DNA of 64,000 nt from Streptococcus anginosus (GTDB lineage Bacteria > Bacillota > Bacilli > Lactobacillales > Streptococcaceae). The DNA is taken from NCBI RefSeq assembly GCF_001697145.1, contig NZ_CP012719.1, forward strand, positions 22,501 to 86,500, in the 5' to 3' direction. Of this stretch, positions 46,240 through 53,978 are shown one piece after another. Position 1 is the first letter of the stretch. Each line of letters opens with the position of its first letter. A program made the position numbers and the translations under genes. The notes below the pieces were generated by a model. That model was not told where the DNA came from, searched no databases, and saw nothing but the letters and a program-made list of their open reading frames with translations.

Positions 46240-47409
46240 ATGCTAGATTATACAAAGGAAGACTTGCTTGAATTAGGTGCGGAAATCACCACACGGGAAA
46301 TCTATCAACAGCCGCAAGTTTGGCAGACAGCTTTTGAAAATTATAAAGCGCAAGCTGATGAGATTGCTGCTTTTCTGAATAATATTGATGAAAAGTATGA
46401 TTATATCAAGGTTATTTTGACAGGTGCTGGAACTTCAGCCTATGTCGGAGAAACACTTCTCCCTTATTTCAGAAAGATTTACGATGAGCGCAAGTGGAAC
46501 TTTAATGCCATTGCAACGACAGATGTTGTCGCTAATCCGCTTGCTTATCTGCACAAGGAAGTACCAACTATTTTGGTTTCTTTTGCCCGTAGTGGCAATT
46601 CACCAGAGAGTGTTGCGGCAGTTGACTTGGCAAAAGACATAGTTGAGGAACTTTACCAAATCACGATTACATGTGCAGCAGAAGGCAAATTAGCCCAGCA
46701 AGCACATGGTGATGAACGCAATTTGCTCTTGCTCCAACCTGCGCCGTCAAATGATGCTGGCTTTGCCATGACATCGAGCTTTACGTCTATGATGTTGACA
46801 GCCTTGCTCGTTTTTGCCAAAACAGACTTAGTTACAAAAGAAGAGAAAATTTCTGCTTTGATAGCCTTGAGCCAAGAGATGTTAGACTCAGCAGCAGCCA
46901 TTCAAAAGATGGTTTCCTTAGATTATAATCGTGTCATTTATCTGGGAGCAGGTCCTTTCTTTGGCTTGGCGCATGAAGCCCAGCTGAAAATTTTGGAATT
47001 GACCGCAGGACAGGTGGCAACGATGTATGAAAGTCCCATCGGTTTTCGCCACGGTCCAAAATCGTTAGTGAATGAAGAAACGGTCGTTGTGGTATTTAGC
47101 TCGACAGATACTTATACTAAATTATACGATCTTGACTTAGTACGAGAAGTAGCTGGAGATGAGATTGCCCGCAAGGTAATTTTATTGACAGATCAAAAAG
47201 AAAATTTGGAAAATGTTGAACAAGTCATTCTTTCTAGTCAATATCTTGTGGATGATGTTTATCGCGTATTCCCTTATATTGTTTATGGTCAATTATTTGC
47301 CTTGTTGACAGCTCTCAAAGTGAAAAATCGTCCAGACACACCGTCTCCGACAGGTACTGTCAACCGTGTCGTGCAAGGCGTTATCATTCATCCATTTGAC
47401 AAAGAATAG
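46240..47409 (+). CDS. agaS: SIS-domain sugar isomerase/deaminase AgaS
   Basis: The 389 residues contain two SIS folds. [15 protein letters not shown] and [14 protein letters not shown] are phospho-sugar-binding loops, and [18 protein letters not shown] is the glutamine-amidotransferase-type isomerase motif. AgaS converts galactosamine 6-phosphate to tagatose 6-phosphate with loss of ammonia, or acts on a close analogue. Its place between the PTS and an aldolase gene supports this. Confidence 0.88.
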   Translation: MLDYTKEDLLELGAEITTREIYQQPQVWQTAFENYKAQADEIAAFLNNIDEKYDYIKVILTGAGTSAYVGETLLPYFRKIYDERKWNFNAIATTDVVANPLAYLHKEVPTILVSFARSGNSPESVAAVDLAKDIVEELYQITITCAAEGKLAQQAHGDERNLLLLQPAPSNDAGFAMTSSFTSMMLTALLVFAKTDLVTKEEKISALIALSQEMLDSAAAIQKMVSLDYNRVIYLGAGPFFGLAHEAQLKILELTAGQVATMYESPIGFRHGPKSLVNEETVVVVFSSTDTYTKLYDLDLVREVAGDEIARKVILLTDQKENLENVEQVILSSQYLVDDVYRVFPYIVYGQLFALLTALKVKNRPDTPSPTGTVNRVVQGVIIHPFDKE

Positions 47410-47419
47410 GAAGGAATCC

Positions 47420-48421
47420 ATGGAAAAATTAAGGATTAGTCACGAAAAATTATCACATTTAAAGAATCTTTCAGATGAAAATGGCATTATTGGAGCTTTG
47501 GCGATTGACCAGAGAGGTTCATTGAAAAAAATGCTGGCAAGTGGCGCACATGCTGTGTCAGGAGATGAAGCGCTCATTGAATTTAAACAATTGATTTCCA
47601 GTCAGTTGACTCCGTATGCAACTTCTATCCTTTTGGATCCAGAATTCGGTGTACCTGCTACCAAATTACGTGCGCCAGAATGCGGTCTTATTGTTGCTTA
47701 TGAAAAAACAGGCTATGATGCGACGACAGAAGGGCGCCTGCCAGACTTGCTACCAAATTGGTCGGTTAAACGCATGAAAGAGTTAGGCGCTGACGCAGTC
47801 AAAGTTTTGATTTACTATGATGTAGATGACAAGCCTGAAATCAACGACATCAAACAAGCCTGGGTAGAGCGCGTAGGAAGCGAATGTGTGGCAGAAGACA
47901 TTCCTTACTTCCTTGAAATCTTGACTTATGATAGGAAGCGTGCTAGTGTAGTAGATGCAGATTATGCGAAAGTAAAACCACACAAAGTCAATGAAGCCAT
48001 GAAGCTCTTTTCAGATCCACGCTACAATGTTGATGTCTTGAAAGTGGAAGTACCGGTCAATATGAATTTTGTCGAAGGGTTTACGAAAGGCGGAGTTGAA
48101 GCTGTCTACAACCTCGCGGAAGCCAAGACATTTTTCAAAGAGCAGTCTGATGCAACTCATCTGCCCTTTATTTTCCTGAGTGCTGGAGTTAGCGCAGATC
48201 TTTTCCAGGAAACGCTGAAAGTAGCGCATGAAGCAGGTTCTCAATTCAACGGTGTCCTTTGCGGACGTGCTACTTGGAAAGATGCAGTTACGGTCTTTGC
48301 TAATCAAGGAGCAGAAGCAGCCAAAGCTTGGCTTGATGAAACGGGGCGTCAAAATATTGAAGACTTGAATCATGTTTTACGTGAAACAGCCGTTTCGTGG
48401 ACGGAAAAGCTAGAGATTTAA
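47420..48421 (+). CDS. lacD: tagatose 1,6-bisphosphate aldolase (LacD-type)
   Basis: The 333 residues have [23 protein letters not shown] and the [12 protein letters not shown] segment of class I LacD aldolases. The ATG at 47420 is preceded by AGGAAGGA. The longer frame to 47366 is a shadow of agaS. It would split tagatose 1,6-bisphosphate made from the AgaS product. A tagatose-6-phosphate kinase gene is not in the window and must lie elsewhere, for example in a lac operon. Confidence 0.88.
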   Translation: MEKLRISHEKLSHLKNLSDENGIIGALAIDQRGSLKKMLASGAHAVSGDEALIEFKQLISSQLTPYATSILLDPEFGVPATKLRAPECGLIVAYEKTGYDATTEGRLPDLLPNWSVKRMKELGADAVKVLIYYDVDDKPEINDIKQAWVERVGSECVAEDIPYFLEILTYDRKRASVVDADYAKVKPHKVNEAMKLFSDPRYNVDVLKVEVPVNMNFVEGFTKGGVEAVYNLAEAKTFFKEQSDATHLPFIFLSAGVSADLFQETLKVAHEAGSQFNGVLCGRATWKDAVTVFANQGAEAAKAWLDETGRQNIEDLNHVLRETAVSWTEKLEI

Positions 48422-48463
48422 AAGAGGAAAACATAAATTTGTAATAAAAACAAGGAAAGTTGT

Positions 48464-49501
48464 ATGAAATCTTATCAAGAAGCTATTTTTGGAACATTTC
48501 AAGGAAAAGATATTGTTGCTTACACATTTGAAAATGACTTGGGCTATCGTTTGAAAGTCATGACTTATGGTGCGACTGTCTTAGAGTATGTCACTCCGGA
48601 CAAAAATCTTGAATTTGCAAATATCGTGGTGGGGTTTGATCATTTTGATGCCTATGTAGGCAACAGCCCTAAATATGGTGCAAGCGTCGGACCAGTTGCA
48701 GGACGGATTGCAAAAGCACAGTTTGAGCTGAATGGTGAAACCTATCAGTTAGAAGTCAATAATGCAGAAAATTGTAATCATAGTGGCTCTACTGGCTGGG
48801 ATAGTGCTATTTTTCAAGTTGAGGAAGTCACGAATGAAGGCGTCACTTTTTACACCGAGCGTGTAGATGGCACTGGTGGTTTTCCGGGAAATCTGAAAGT
48901 CTGGGTTTCCTATGCTTTAACGGAGATAGGCGAATTAGAAGTTTCTTACCAAGTCCAGACGGACAAGGATACCTTGGTCAATCCAACCAATCACAGTTAT
49001 TTCAATTTATCGGGCGATTTCAGTCAACCGATTGACAATTGTGTATTGCAGCTAAATACCTTAGGGGTATTTCCAATCGCACCGGACGGTGTGCCTGCTA
49101 AAACGCCAGATTCAGAGCGAGATTTTGTCAAAGATTTAACGGAAGGTGTGGCTTTTAAAGATATTTTTGCCAATCAAGATGAGCAGATTCAGATTGTTTC
49201 CGGTTTGGATCATCCATTTGCATTGAAAAAAGGAGAGAAGGAAGCTGGCTCCTTGTACGATCCGAAGTCAGGTCGCTTTTTGACGTTTAAAACAAGTGCG
49301 CCATGCCTAGTGACTTATTCAGCAAATTTTGTAGATGATACGGTCATTTTAAATGGACATCCCATGATCCAGCACAACGGCTTAGCTCTGGAAACTCAGG
49401 CACTTCCTGATGCGATTCATAGCGACTTGAAAGCAGATGTTATCTTAAAAGCGAGTGAGATTTTTACCAGCACAACGATTTATCATGCAACAACTAAATA
49501 A
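48464..49501 (+). CDS. galM: aldose 1-epimerase (galactose mutarotase)
   Basis: The 345 residues show the mutarotase features GPVAGRIAKAQF, TNHSYFNLSGD with the catalytic histidine, and the C-terminal LETQALPDAIH with the glutamate. It interconverts alpha and beta forms of galactose released by BgaC. It is the last gene of the operon, followed by a terminator. Confidence 0.92.
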   Translation: MKSYQEAIFGTFQGKDIVAYTFENDLGYRLKVMTYGATVLEYVTPDKNLEFANIVVGFDHFDAYVGNSPKYGASVGPVAGRIAKAQFELNGETYQLEVNNAENCNHSGSTGWDSAIFQVEEVTNEGVTFYTERVDGTGGFPGNLKVWVSYALTEIGELEVSYQVQTDKDTLVNPTNHSYFNLSGDFSQPIDNCVLQLNTLGVFPIAPDGVPAKTPDSERDFVKDLTEGVAFKDIFANQDEQIQIVSGLDHPFALKKGEKEAGSLYDPKSGRFLTFKTSAPCLVTYSANFVDDTVILNGHPMIQHNGLALETQALPDAIHSDLKADVILKASEIFTSTTIYHATTK

Positions 49502-49514
49502 CACGATATATTGA

Positions 49515-49546
49515 AACGATAGATTATTTGTCTGTCGTTTTTTTAT
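49515..49546 (+). terminator. terminator after galM
   Basis: Nine-base stem AACGATAGA (49515-49523) and TCTGTCGTT (49531-49539) with one T-G pair, then a T run. Confidence 0.85.
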
Positions 49547-49659
49547 TTGAGATATCCAGCATTATCAAATAAAGACTTTCTAGTCTTTTTCATAATAACA
49601 CTCCCTTCAATTTCTATTTGTAAAACCTAAGTTCAAACTAACTTACTAACCTGATTTTT

Positions 49660-49675
49660 TGTTATAATAGTAATT
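49660..49675 (+). promoter_or_regulatory. ruvB promoter giving a leaderless message
   Basis: An extended -10, TGTTATAAT, ends at 49668, only eight bases before the ruvB ATG at 49676. Transcription would start at or next to the A of the start codon. No Shine-Dalgarno sequence is present. Confidence 0.6.
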
Positions 49676-50674
49676 ATGAGTAGAATTTTGGATAATGAAT
49701 TGATGGGAGACGAGGAGCTCGTAGAGCGCACATTGCGTCCCCAGTATTTACGAGAATACATCGGTCAAGACAAGGTCAAAAATCAATTGAAAATTTTCAT
49801 TGAGGCAGCTAAACTGCGAGATGAGGCGCTAGATCACACGTTGCTTTTTGGACCTCCAGGGTTGGGAAAGACCACTATGGCTTTCGTCATTGCCAATGAA
49901 CTGGGAGTCAATCTCAAGCAAACTTCGGGTCCAGTTATTGAGAAAGCGGGCGATTTGGTAGCAATCTTGAACGATTTGGAGCCGGGAGATGTTCTCTTTA
50001 TTGATGAGATTCATCGCTTGCCTATGTCTGTTGAAGAGGTGCTCTATAGCGCTATGGAAGATTTCTACATTGATATTATGATTGGAACGGGTGAGGCGAG
50101 CCGTAGTGTTCACTTGGACTTGCCACCGTTTACTTTGATTGGAGCAACAACGCGGGCAGGTATGTTGTCAAATCCCTTGCGGGCTCGCTTTGGTATTACT
50201 GGACATATGGAATACTATGAGGAGACGGATTTGACCGAGATTGTAGAGCGAACGGCCGAAATCTTTGAGATGGAGGTTACACATGAAGCGGCTGAGGAGT
50301 TGGCTTTACGTAGCAGAGGGACCCCTCGAATTGCCAATCGGCTTCTCAAACGCGTACGAGATTTTGCTCAGATTATGGGCAACGGACTAATTGATGACCA
50401 AATTACTGATCAAGCCCTGACGATGCTTGATGTGGATCAGGAAGGTCTAGATTATGTGGATCAGAAGATTCTCAAGACCATGATTGAAGTGTATGGCGGC
50501 GGGCCAGTTGGTCTGGGAACTTTGTCTGTTAATATAGCAGAAGAGCAGGAAACGGTAGAGGATATGTATGAGCCTTATTTGATCCAGAAAGGCTTTGTCA
50601 TGCGGACACGAACAGGGCGCGTGGCAACCCGTAAGGCTTACGAGCATTTGGGTTATGAGTATTTGGAGAAATAA
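49676..50674 (+). CDS. ruvB: Holliday junction helicase RuvB
   Basis: This AAA+ motor drives branch migration with RuvA. It has 332 residues. The Walker A motif is GPPGLGKTT, Walker B is [10 protein letters not shown], sensor 1 is IGATTRAG and the arginine finger region is [12 protein letters not shown]. The N-terminus [23 protein letters not shown] is the one known for streptococci, so the start is firm even though it lacks a binding site. It is followed after one base by a nucleotidyltransferase gene. Confidence 0.96.
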   Translation: MSRILDNELMGDEELVERTLRPQYLREYIGQDKVKNQLKIFIEAAKLRDEALDHTLLFGPPGLGKTTMAFVIANELGVNLKQTSGPVIEKAGDLVAILNDLEPGDVLFIDEIHRLPMSVEEVLYSAMEDFYIDIMIGTGEASRSVHLDLPPFTLIGATTRAGMLSNPLRARFGITGHMEYYEETDLTEIVERTAEIFEMEVTHEAAEELALRSRGTPRIANRLLKRVRDFAQIMGNGLIDDQITDQALTMLDVDQEGLDYVDQKILKTMIEVYGGGPVGLGTLSVNIAEEQETVEDMYEPYLIQKGFVMRTRTGRVATRKAYEHLGYEYLEK

Positions 50675-50675
50675 C

Positions 50676-51239
50676 ATGCTGTCCGAAAAAGAGATTTTAC
50701 ATGCGTTTTCATCAGACCGAGATATGATGACTATCTTACAGATTATCTATGACTTGAAATTGAAAGACAGCTGGCTTTGTGCTGGTTCGGTGCGAAATTT
50801 CATCTGGAATATCCTGTCGGACAAGCCCGGCTTTGATACAGAGACGGATGTGGATGTGATTTTCTTTGACCCAGATGTTTCTTATGAGGAAACACTCAAC
50901 ATTGAAAATCGGCTCAAGCGAGAATTTCCACATTACCATTGGGAAGTCAAGAATCAAGTCTATATGCATATCCACAGTCCAAATACCCAACCCTATACTA
51001 GCTCACAAGATGCCATGAGTAAATATCCAGAGCGTTGTACAGCTGTAGGCTTACGTTTGTTGGATAATGGACGGCTGGAATTCTTTGCTCCCTATGGCTT
51101 AGACGACATCCTCCATTTTCGTGTTCAGCCGACTCCGCATTTCTTAACAGATCCAGCGAGAAAAGCTCTTTATGAACAACGACTGAGCAAAAAGAATTGG
51201 CAGAAGAAGTGGAACAATCTTCAAATTGAATTTCTTTAA
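50676..51239 (+). CDS. nucleotidyltransferase family protein (DUF925-like)
   Basis: The 187 residues have the nucleotidyltransferase-fold pattern LCAGSVRNFIWN followed by DTETDVDVIFFD, whose aspartates would bind metal. Genes of this family often follow ruvB in streptococci. The ATG at 50676 has GGAG nine bases before. The substrate is unknown. Confidence 0.75.
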   Translation: MLSEKEILHAFSSDRDMMTILQIIYDLKLKDSWLCAGSVRNFIWNILSDKPGFDTETDVDVIFFDPDVSYEETLNIENRLKREFPHYHWEVKNQVYMHIHSPNTQPYTSSQDAMSKYPERCTAVGLRLLDNGRLEFFAPYGLDDILHFRVQPTPHFLTDPARKALYEQRLSKKNWQKKWNNLQIEFL

Positions 51240-51262
51240 AATTTCTCAAAAATAGTAAAATC

Positions 51263-51300
51263 TTTAAGAAAAATTTAAGTCAGAATCGGTATACTATAAT
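51263..51300 (+). promoter_or_regulatory. CiaR-dependent promoter
   Basis: A perfect CiaR box TTTAAG-N5-TTTAAG lies at 51263-51279, and a -10 TATAAT at 51295-51300. The second repeat half takes the place of a -35, as in pneumococcal csRNA promoters controlled by CiaRH. Confidence 0.85.
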
Positions 51301-51306
51301 TACAAG

Positions 51307-51392
51307 TTGAGAAGAACTTAACTTGAACTCCTAAAAACTTTTCTTTTTCATAATAATCTCCCTGAACTCCACCGAAAAAGGTGGAGTTTTTT
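51307..51392 (+). ncRNA. csRNA (CiaR-dependent small RNA)
   Basis: The predicted transcript of about 86 bases runs from the CiaR promoter to a strong terminator (AACTCCACC at 51365-51373 with GGTGGAGTT at 51380-51388, then T6). The 5' part folds as CAAGTT/AACTTG. The unpaired middle contains AACTCCT and CTCC elements that can pair with Shine-Dalgarno sequences, the known mode of csRNA repression of targets such as comC. The IS elements lie immediately downstream. Confidence 0.8.
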
Positions 51393-51419
51393 GTGCTTTT
51401 TTAAAATTATATAAAAATT

Positions 51420-52831
51420 GGCTCTTTGTCAACTGTAGTGGGTTGATGTCAGCTAACATCACGAGAGGACGAGATTCGTTCTCTCTTTTTTGTGTTTAAG
51501 GTGATGAGAATGCGTTTCTTGAAGTTATCAAAGTTCCTGAATCCAAAAGCGTTTCGCTTAATGACCTTGATGAGATTGTTAGTCGCTTCCAGCTTGGCGT
51601 TGGAGTAGGGGAGTTCCAAGGCGTTGGTAATCTTGTCTCTGTCCTTCAGAAAAGTTCGAAAGACGGTTTGAAAAATCGGGTGAACAGCTGAAAGATTCTC
51701 CTCCATCAGGTCAAAGAAATAGTCAGCTTGCTTTTCCTGAAAGTGAAAGAGCAGGAGCTGGTAAAGCTCATAGTGCTGTCGAAGTTGGTCCGAATAGCTG
51801 AGCAGCTGATGGAGAATCTCTTGATTGGTTAAATGCGCCCGAAAAGCTGGTCTGTAAAAACGCTTATGGCTGAGCTTGCGGCTGTCCTGCTGGAGGAGTT
51901 TCCAATAGCGTTTGAGGGTTCGGTATTCCTGAGATTTTCGGTCGAATTGGTTCATGATTTGGATGCGGACACGGTTCATAGCTCGGCTGAGGTGCTGTAT
52001 AATGTGGAAACGATCGAGAACAATTTGGGCATGCGGGAAAAGCTGCTTGGCCAGCTGATAGTAAGGACTGAACATGTCCATGGTCATCACTTTGACCCCC
52101 CTACGAAACTGTCTAGGATAGCGTAGAAAATGATTTCGAATGACCGCTTGGGTTCTGCCGTCCAGGATGGCTAGGACTCCATTGGTATTAAAATCCTGAG
52201 CGATAAAGCTCATCTTCCCTTTCTTGAAGCTATACTCATCCCAGCTCATGATTTCTGGCAGTTTCTGCCAGTTGGTTTCAAATTTGAATTCCTTGAGCTT
52301 GCGAATGACGGTTGAGGTTGAGATTGAGAGCCTGTGGGCAATATCAGTCATGGCTTGCTTCTCAACCAATAATTGAGCGATTTTTTGTTTGACTGCAGAG
52401 GCAATCTGGTGATTTTTCTGGACGAGGGAGGTTTCAGCGACGGCCATTTTCCTGCATCCTTTACAGCGAAAGCGCCGCTTTTTGAGTCGGATAAGAGTTT
52501 TGTATCCCGCTGTCTCCAGATAAGGGATTTTAGAAGGTTTCTGGAAGTCGTATTTGGCCATCTGTCCCTTGCAGGCAGGGCATGGAGGTGCATCATAGTC
52601 AAGGTGGGCCAGGATTTCTTTGTGAGTGCTGGCATCAAAAAGATTGTCTATTTTGATATTTTTGTCTTCAATTCCAAGAAGTTTTGTGATAAAATCGAAT
52701 TGTTCCATATGAGTCTTTCTAATGAGTAGTTTGGTCGCTTTTCATTATAGGTCATATGGGACTTTTTGTATACACAAAAATAGCTCCATAATCTCTGCGG
52801 TAGTTTTACCCACTACAGAAATTATAGAGCC
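51420..52831 (-). mobile_element. ISL3-family element
   Basis: The 1412-bp element has imperfect ends GGCTCTTTGTCAACTGTAGT and (reverse complement of the right end) GGCTCTATAATTTCTGTAGT. An exact eight-base target duplication TAAAAATT lies at 51412-51419 and 52832-52839. It encodes one intact transposase. Confidence 0.92.
51449..52708 (-). CDS. ISL3-family transposase
   Basis: The 419 residues start with a zinc-ribbon (CPACKGQMAKYD and CKGCRKM), then a helix-turn-helix (MTDIAHRLSISTSTVIRKLKEF), and the DDE core with SWDEYSFKKG, MDMFSPYY and YSNAKLEATNNLIKVIKRNAFGFRN. The frame is complete, so the element may be active. Confidence 0.93.
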   Translation of the reverse strand: MEQFDFITKLLGIEDKNIKIDNLFDASTHKEILAHLDYDAPPCPACKGQMAKYDFQKPSKIPYLETAGYKTLIRLKKRRFRCKGCRKMAVAETSLVQKNHQIASAVKQKIAQLLVEKQAMTDIAHRLSISTSTVIRKLKEFKFETNWQKLPEIMSWDEYSFKKGKMSFIAQDFNTNGVLAILDGRTQAVIRNHFLRYPRQFRRGVKVMTMDMFSPYYQLAKQLFPHAQIVLDRFHIIQHLSRAMNRVRIQIMNQFDRKSQEYRTLKRYWKLLQQDSRKLSHKRFYRPAFRAHLTNQEILHQLLSYSDQLRQHYELYQLLLFHFQEKQADYFFDLMEENLSAVHPIFQTVFRTFLKDRDKITNALELPYSNAKLEATNNLIKVIKRNAFGFRNFDNFKKRILITLNTKKRERISSSRDVS

Positions 52832-52840
52832 TAAAAATTA

Positions 52841-53801
52841 ACCCGTGGTGCTAGTTAAGTTCAAAATAGCTCAAATGATAAGCCAATAGGATTTGTTCAA
52901 TCCTCAACTGTAGTCCAGCTACTCCTCTGGCGAAGGTGTGTTCCATATCAAAGAGAGCACATAACTCAGAAAAGCGCGTTTCAATGGTTCGCCTCATAGC
53001 CAGTAATCTCCCATTGTTATGCTGGCTCGCTCCTTCCATGTTCTGACGCAGTGGGGTCCATAAGTGATACCCTCTCTGTTTCAACCGATCTTTAAGAGCC
53101 TGGCTGAGATAACCTAAATCTGCTAAAATCACAGATTGTTGGCAGCCTTCCAATAAATCCTCCACCGCTTTGATATCATGAACAGCAGCTGAGGTGACAA
53201 TATAGTTCAGAATATAGCCAGATAAGGTAACGAGCATGTGAACTTTGAAACCATAGAACCATAAGTGTTTTGACGCATTGTAGCCAATGTCTGCCACTCC
53301 TTCGAAAATACTTGCCCTATGGTTACGAACAGACTGACAAAGTGGTAGGGGAGAACTGTCTACGATGGCAATCGTATCGGAGGAGATTTGGTCATTCATC
53401 GCTTGTCGAATGAGTTGTAGCAGCCAAATCAACTGTCTTGAGCGACGATTAAAGCGACTTCTTTCAAGCATTTGGCCACAAGGAAATAGTTGGCAGATTC
53501 GGTGAAAATGATGTTGGGATTTGATTCTTAGTTCAGCTTGCAAGAGCAGTAAGACTAATAGAGATTCATCCGAAACTTTTGACAAGCTGACATTACGGCG
53601 ATGCTTCAATGAATCAGGGTAATAATCCCGATAAAGCTGATGACAAATTTTGGATAATTGCTTCATATTCCATTGTAAATGATGGGATTTAGCGGTATAC
53701 TGTAAATGTCTCATTTGGACAACCTCCTGTTTGTTTCGTCACTTACAGTATAGTCCAAATGGGCTTTTTATGGTGTTTTGAGGTTAACTAGCACCACGAG
53801 T
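52841..53801 (-). mobile_element. IS982-family element, copy 2
   Basis: The 961-bp element is in the opposite orientation to copy 1. Its ends are ACCCGTGGTGCTAGTTAAGT and (reverse complement) ACTCGTGGTGCTAGTTAACC. An eight-base target duplication AAAAATTA lies at 52833-52840 and 53802-53809. Its left duplication overlaps the right duplication of the ISL3 element. Confidence 0.92.
52851..53714 (-). CDS. IS982-family transposase, intact
   Basis: The 287 residues start at an ATG eight bases after AGGAGG and read MRHLQYTAKSHHLQWNMKQL. Apart from a few substitutions (for example GQMLERS in place of GRLLERS) it equals the product of copy 1, and here the native start is intact. It could act in trans on both copies. 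Confidence 0.92.
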   Translation of the reverse strand: MRHLQYTAKSHHLQWNMKQLSKICHQLYRDYYPDSLKHRRNVSLSKVSDESLLVLLLLQAELRIKSQHHFHRICQLFPCGQMLERSRFNRRSRQLIWLLQLIRQAMNDQISSDTIAIVDSSPLPLCQSVRNHRASIFEGVADIGYNASKHLWFYGFKVHMLVTLSGYILNYIVTSAAVHDIKAVEDLLEGCQQSVILADLGYLSQALKDRLKQRGYHLWTPLRQNMEGASQHNNGRLLAMRRTIETRFSELCALFDMEHTFARGVAGLQLRIEQILLAYHLSYFELN

Positions 53802-53826
53802 AAAAATTAGAAAAAAGACATAAGAA

Positions 53827-53889
53827 GTTTACAAAATGTAAACATTCTAAGATATAACTATTGACTGATGAAGGTTATTGCAGTATAAT
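53827..53889 (+). promoter_or_regulatory. pilus locus promoter with palindrome
   Basis: TTGACT at 53861-53866, exactly 17 bases, then TATAAT at 53884-53889. Upstream, GTTTACA-AAA-TGTAAAC at 53827-53843 is a perfect palindrome centred near -61, a good place for an activator or repressor. No regulator gene is in the locus. Confidence 0.7.
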
Positions 53890-53919
53890 AATATAGATAT
53901 TTAATTATCCGCAATAGTG

Positions 53920-53963
53920 AGAGACACAGTTAAAGAATAAAAGAGACACAGTTAAAGAATAAA
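53920..53963 (+). repeat. tandem 22-base repeat in the pilin leader
   Basis: Two exact copies of a 22-base unit beginning AGAGACACAGTTAAAG lie at 53920-53941 and 53942-53963. A partial third (GGAGACAAAGTTC) just before the ATG provides the GGAG binding site. This is a candidate slipped-strand variable leader. Confidence 0.75.
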
Positions 53964-53978
53964 TAGGAGACAAAGTTC

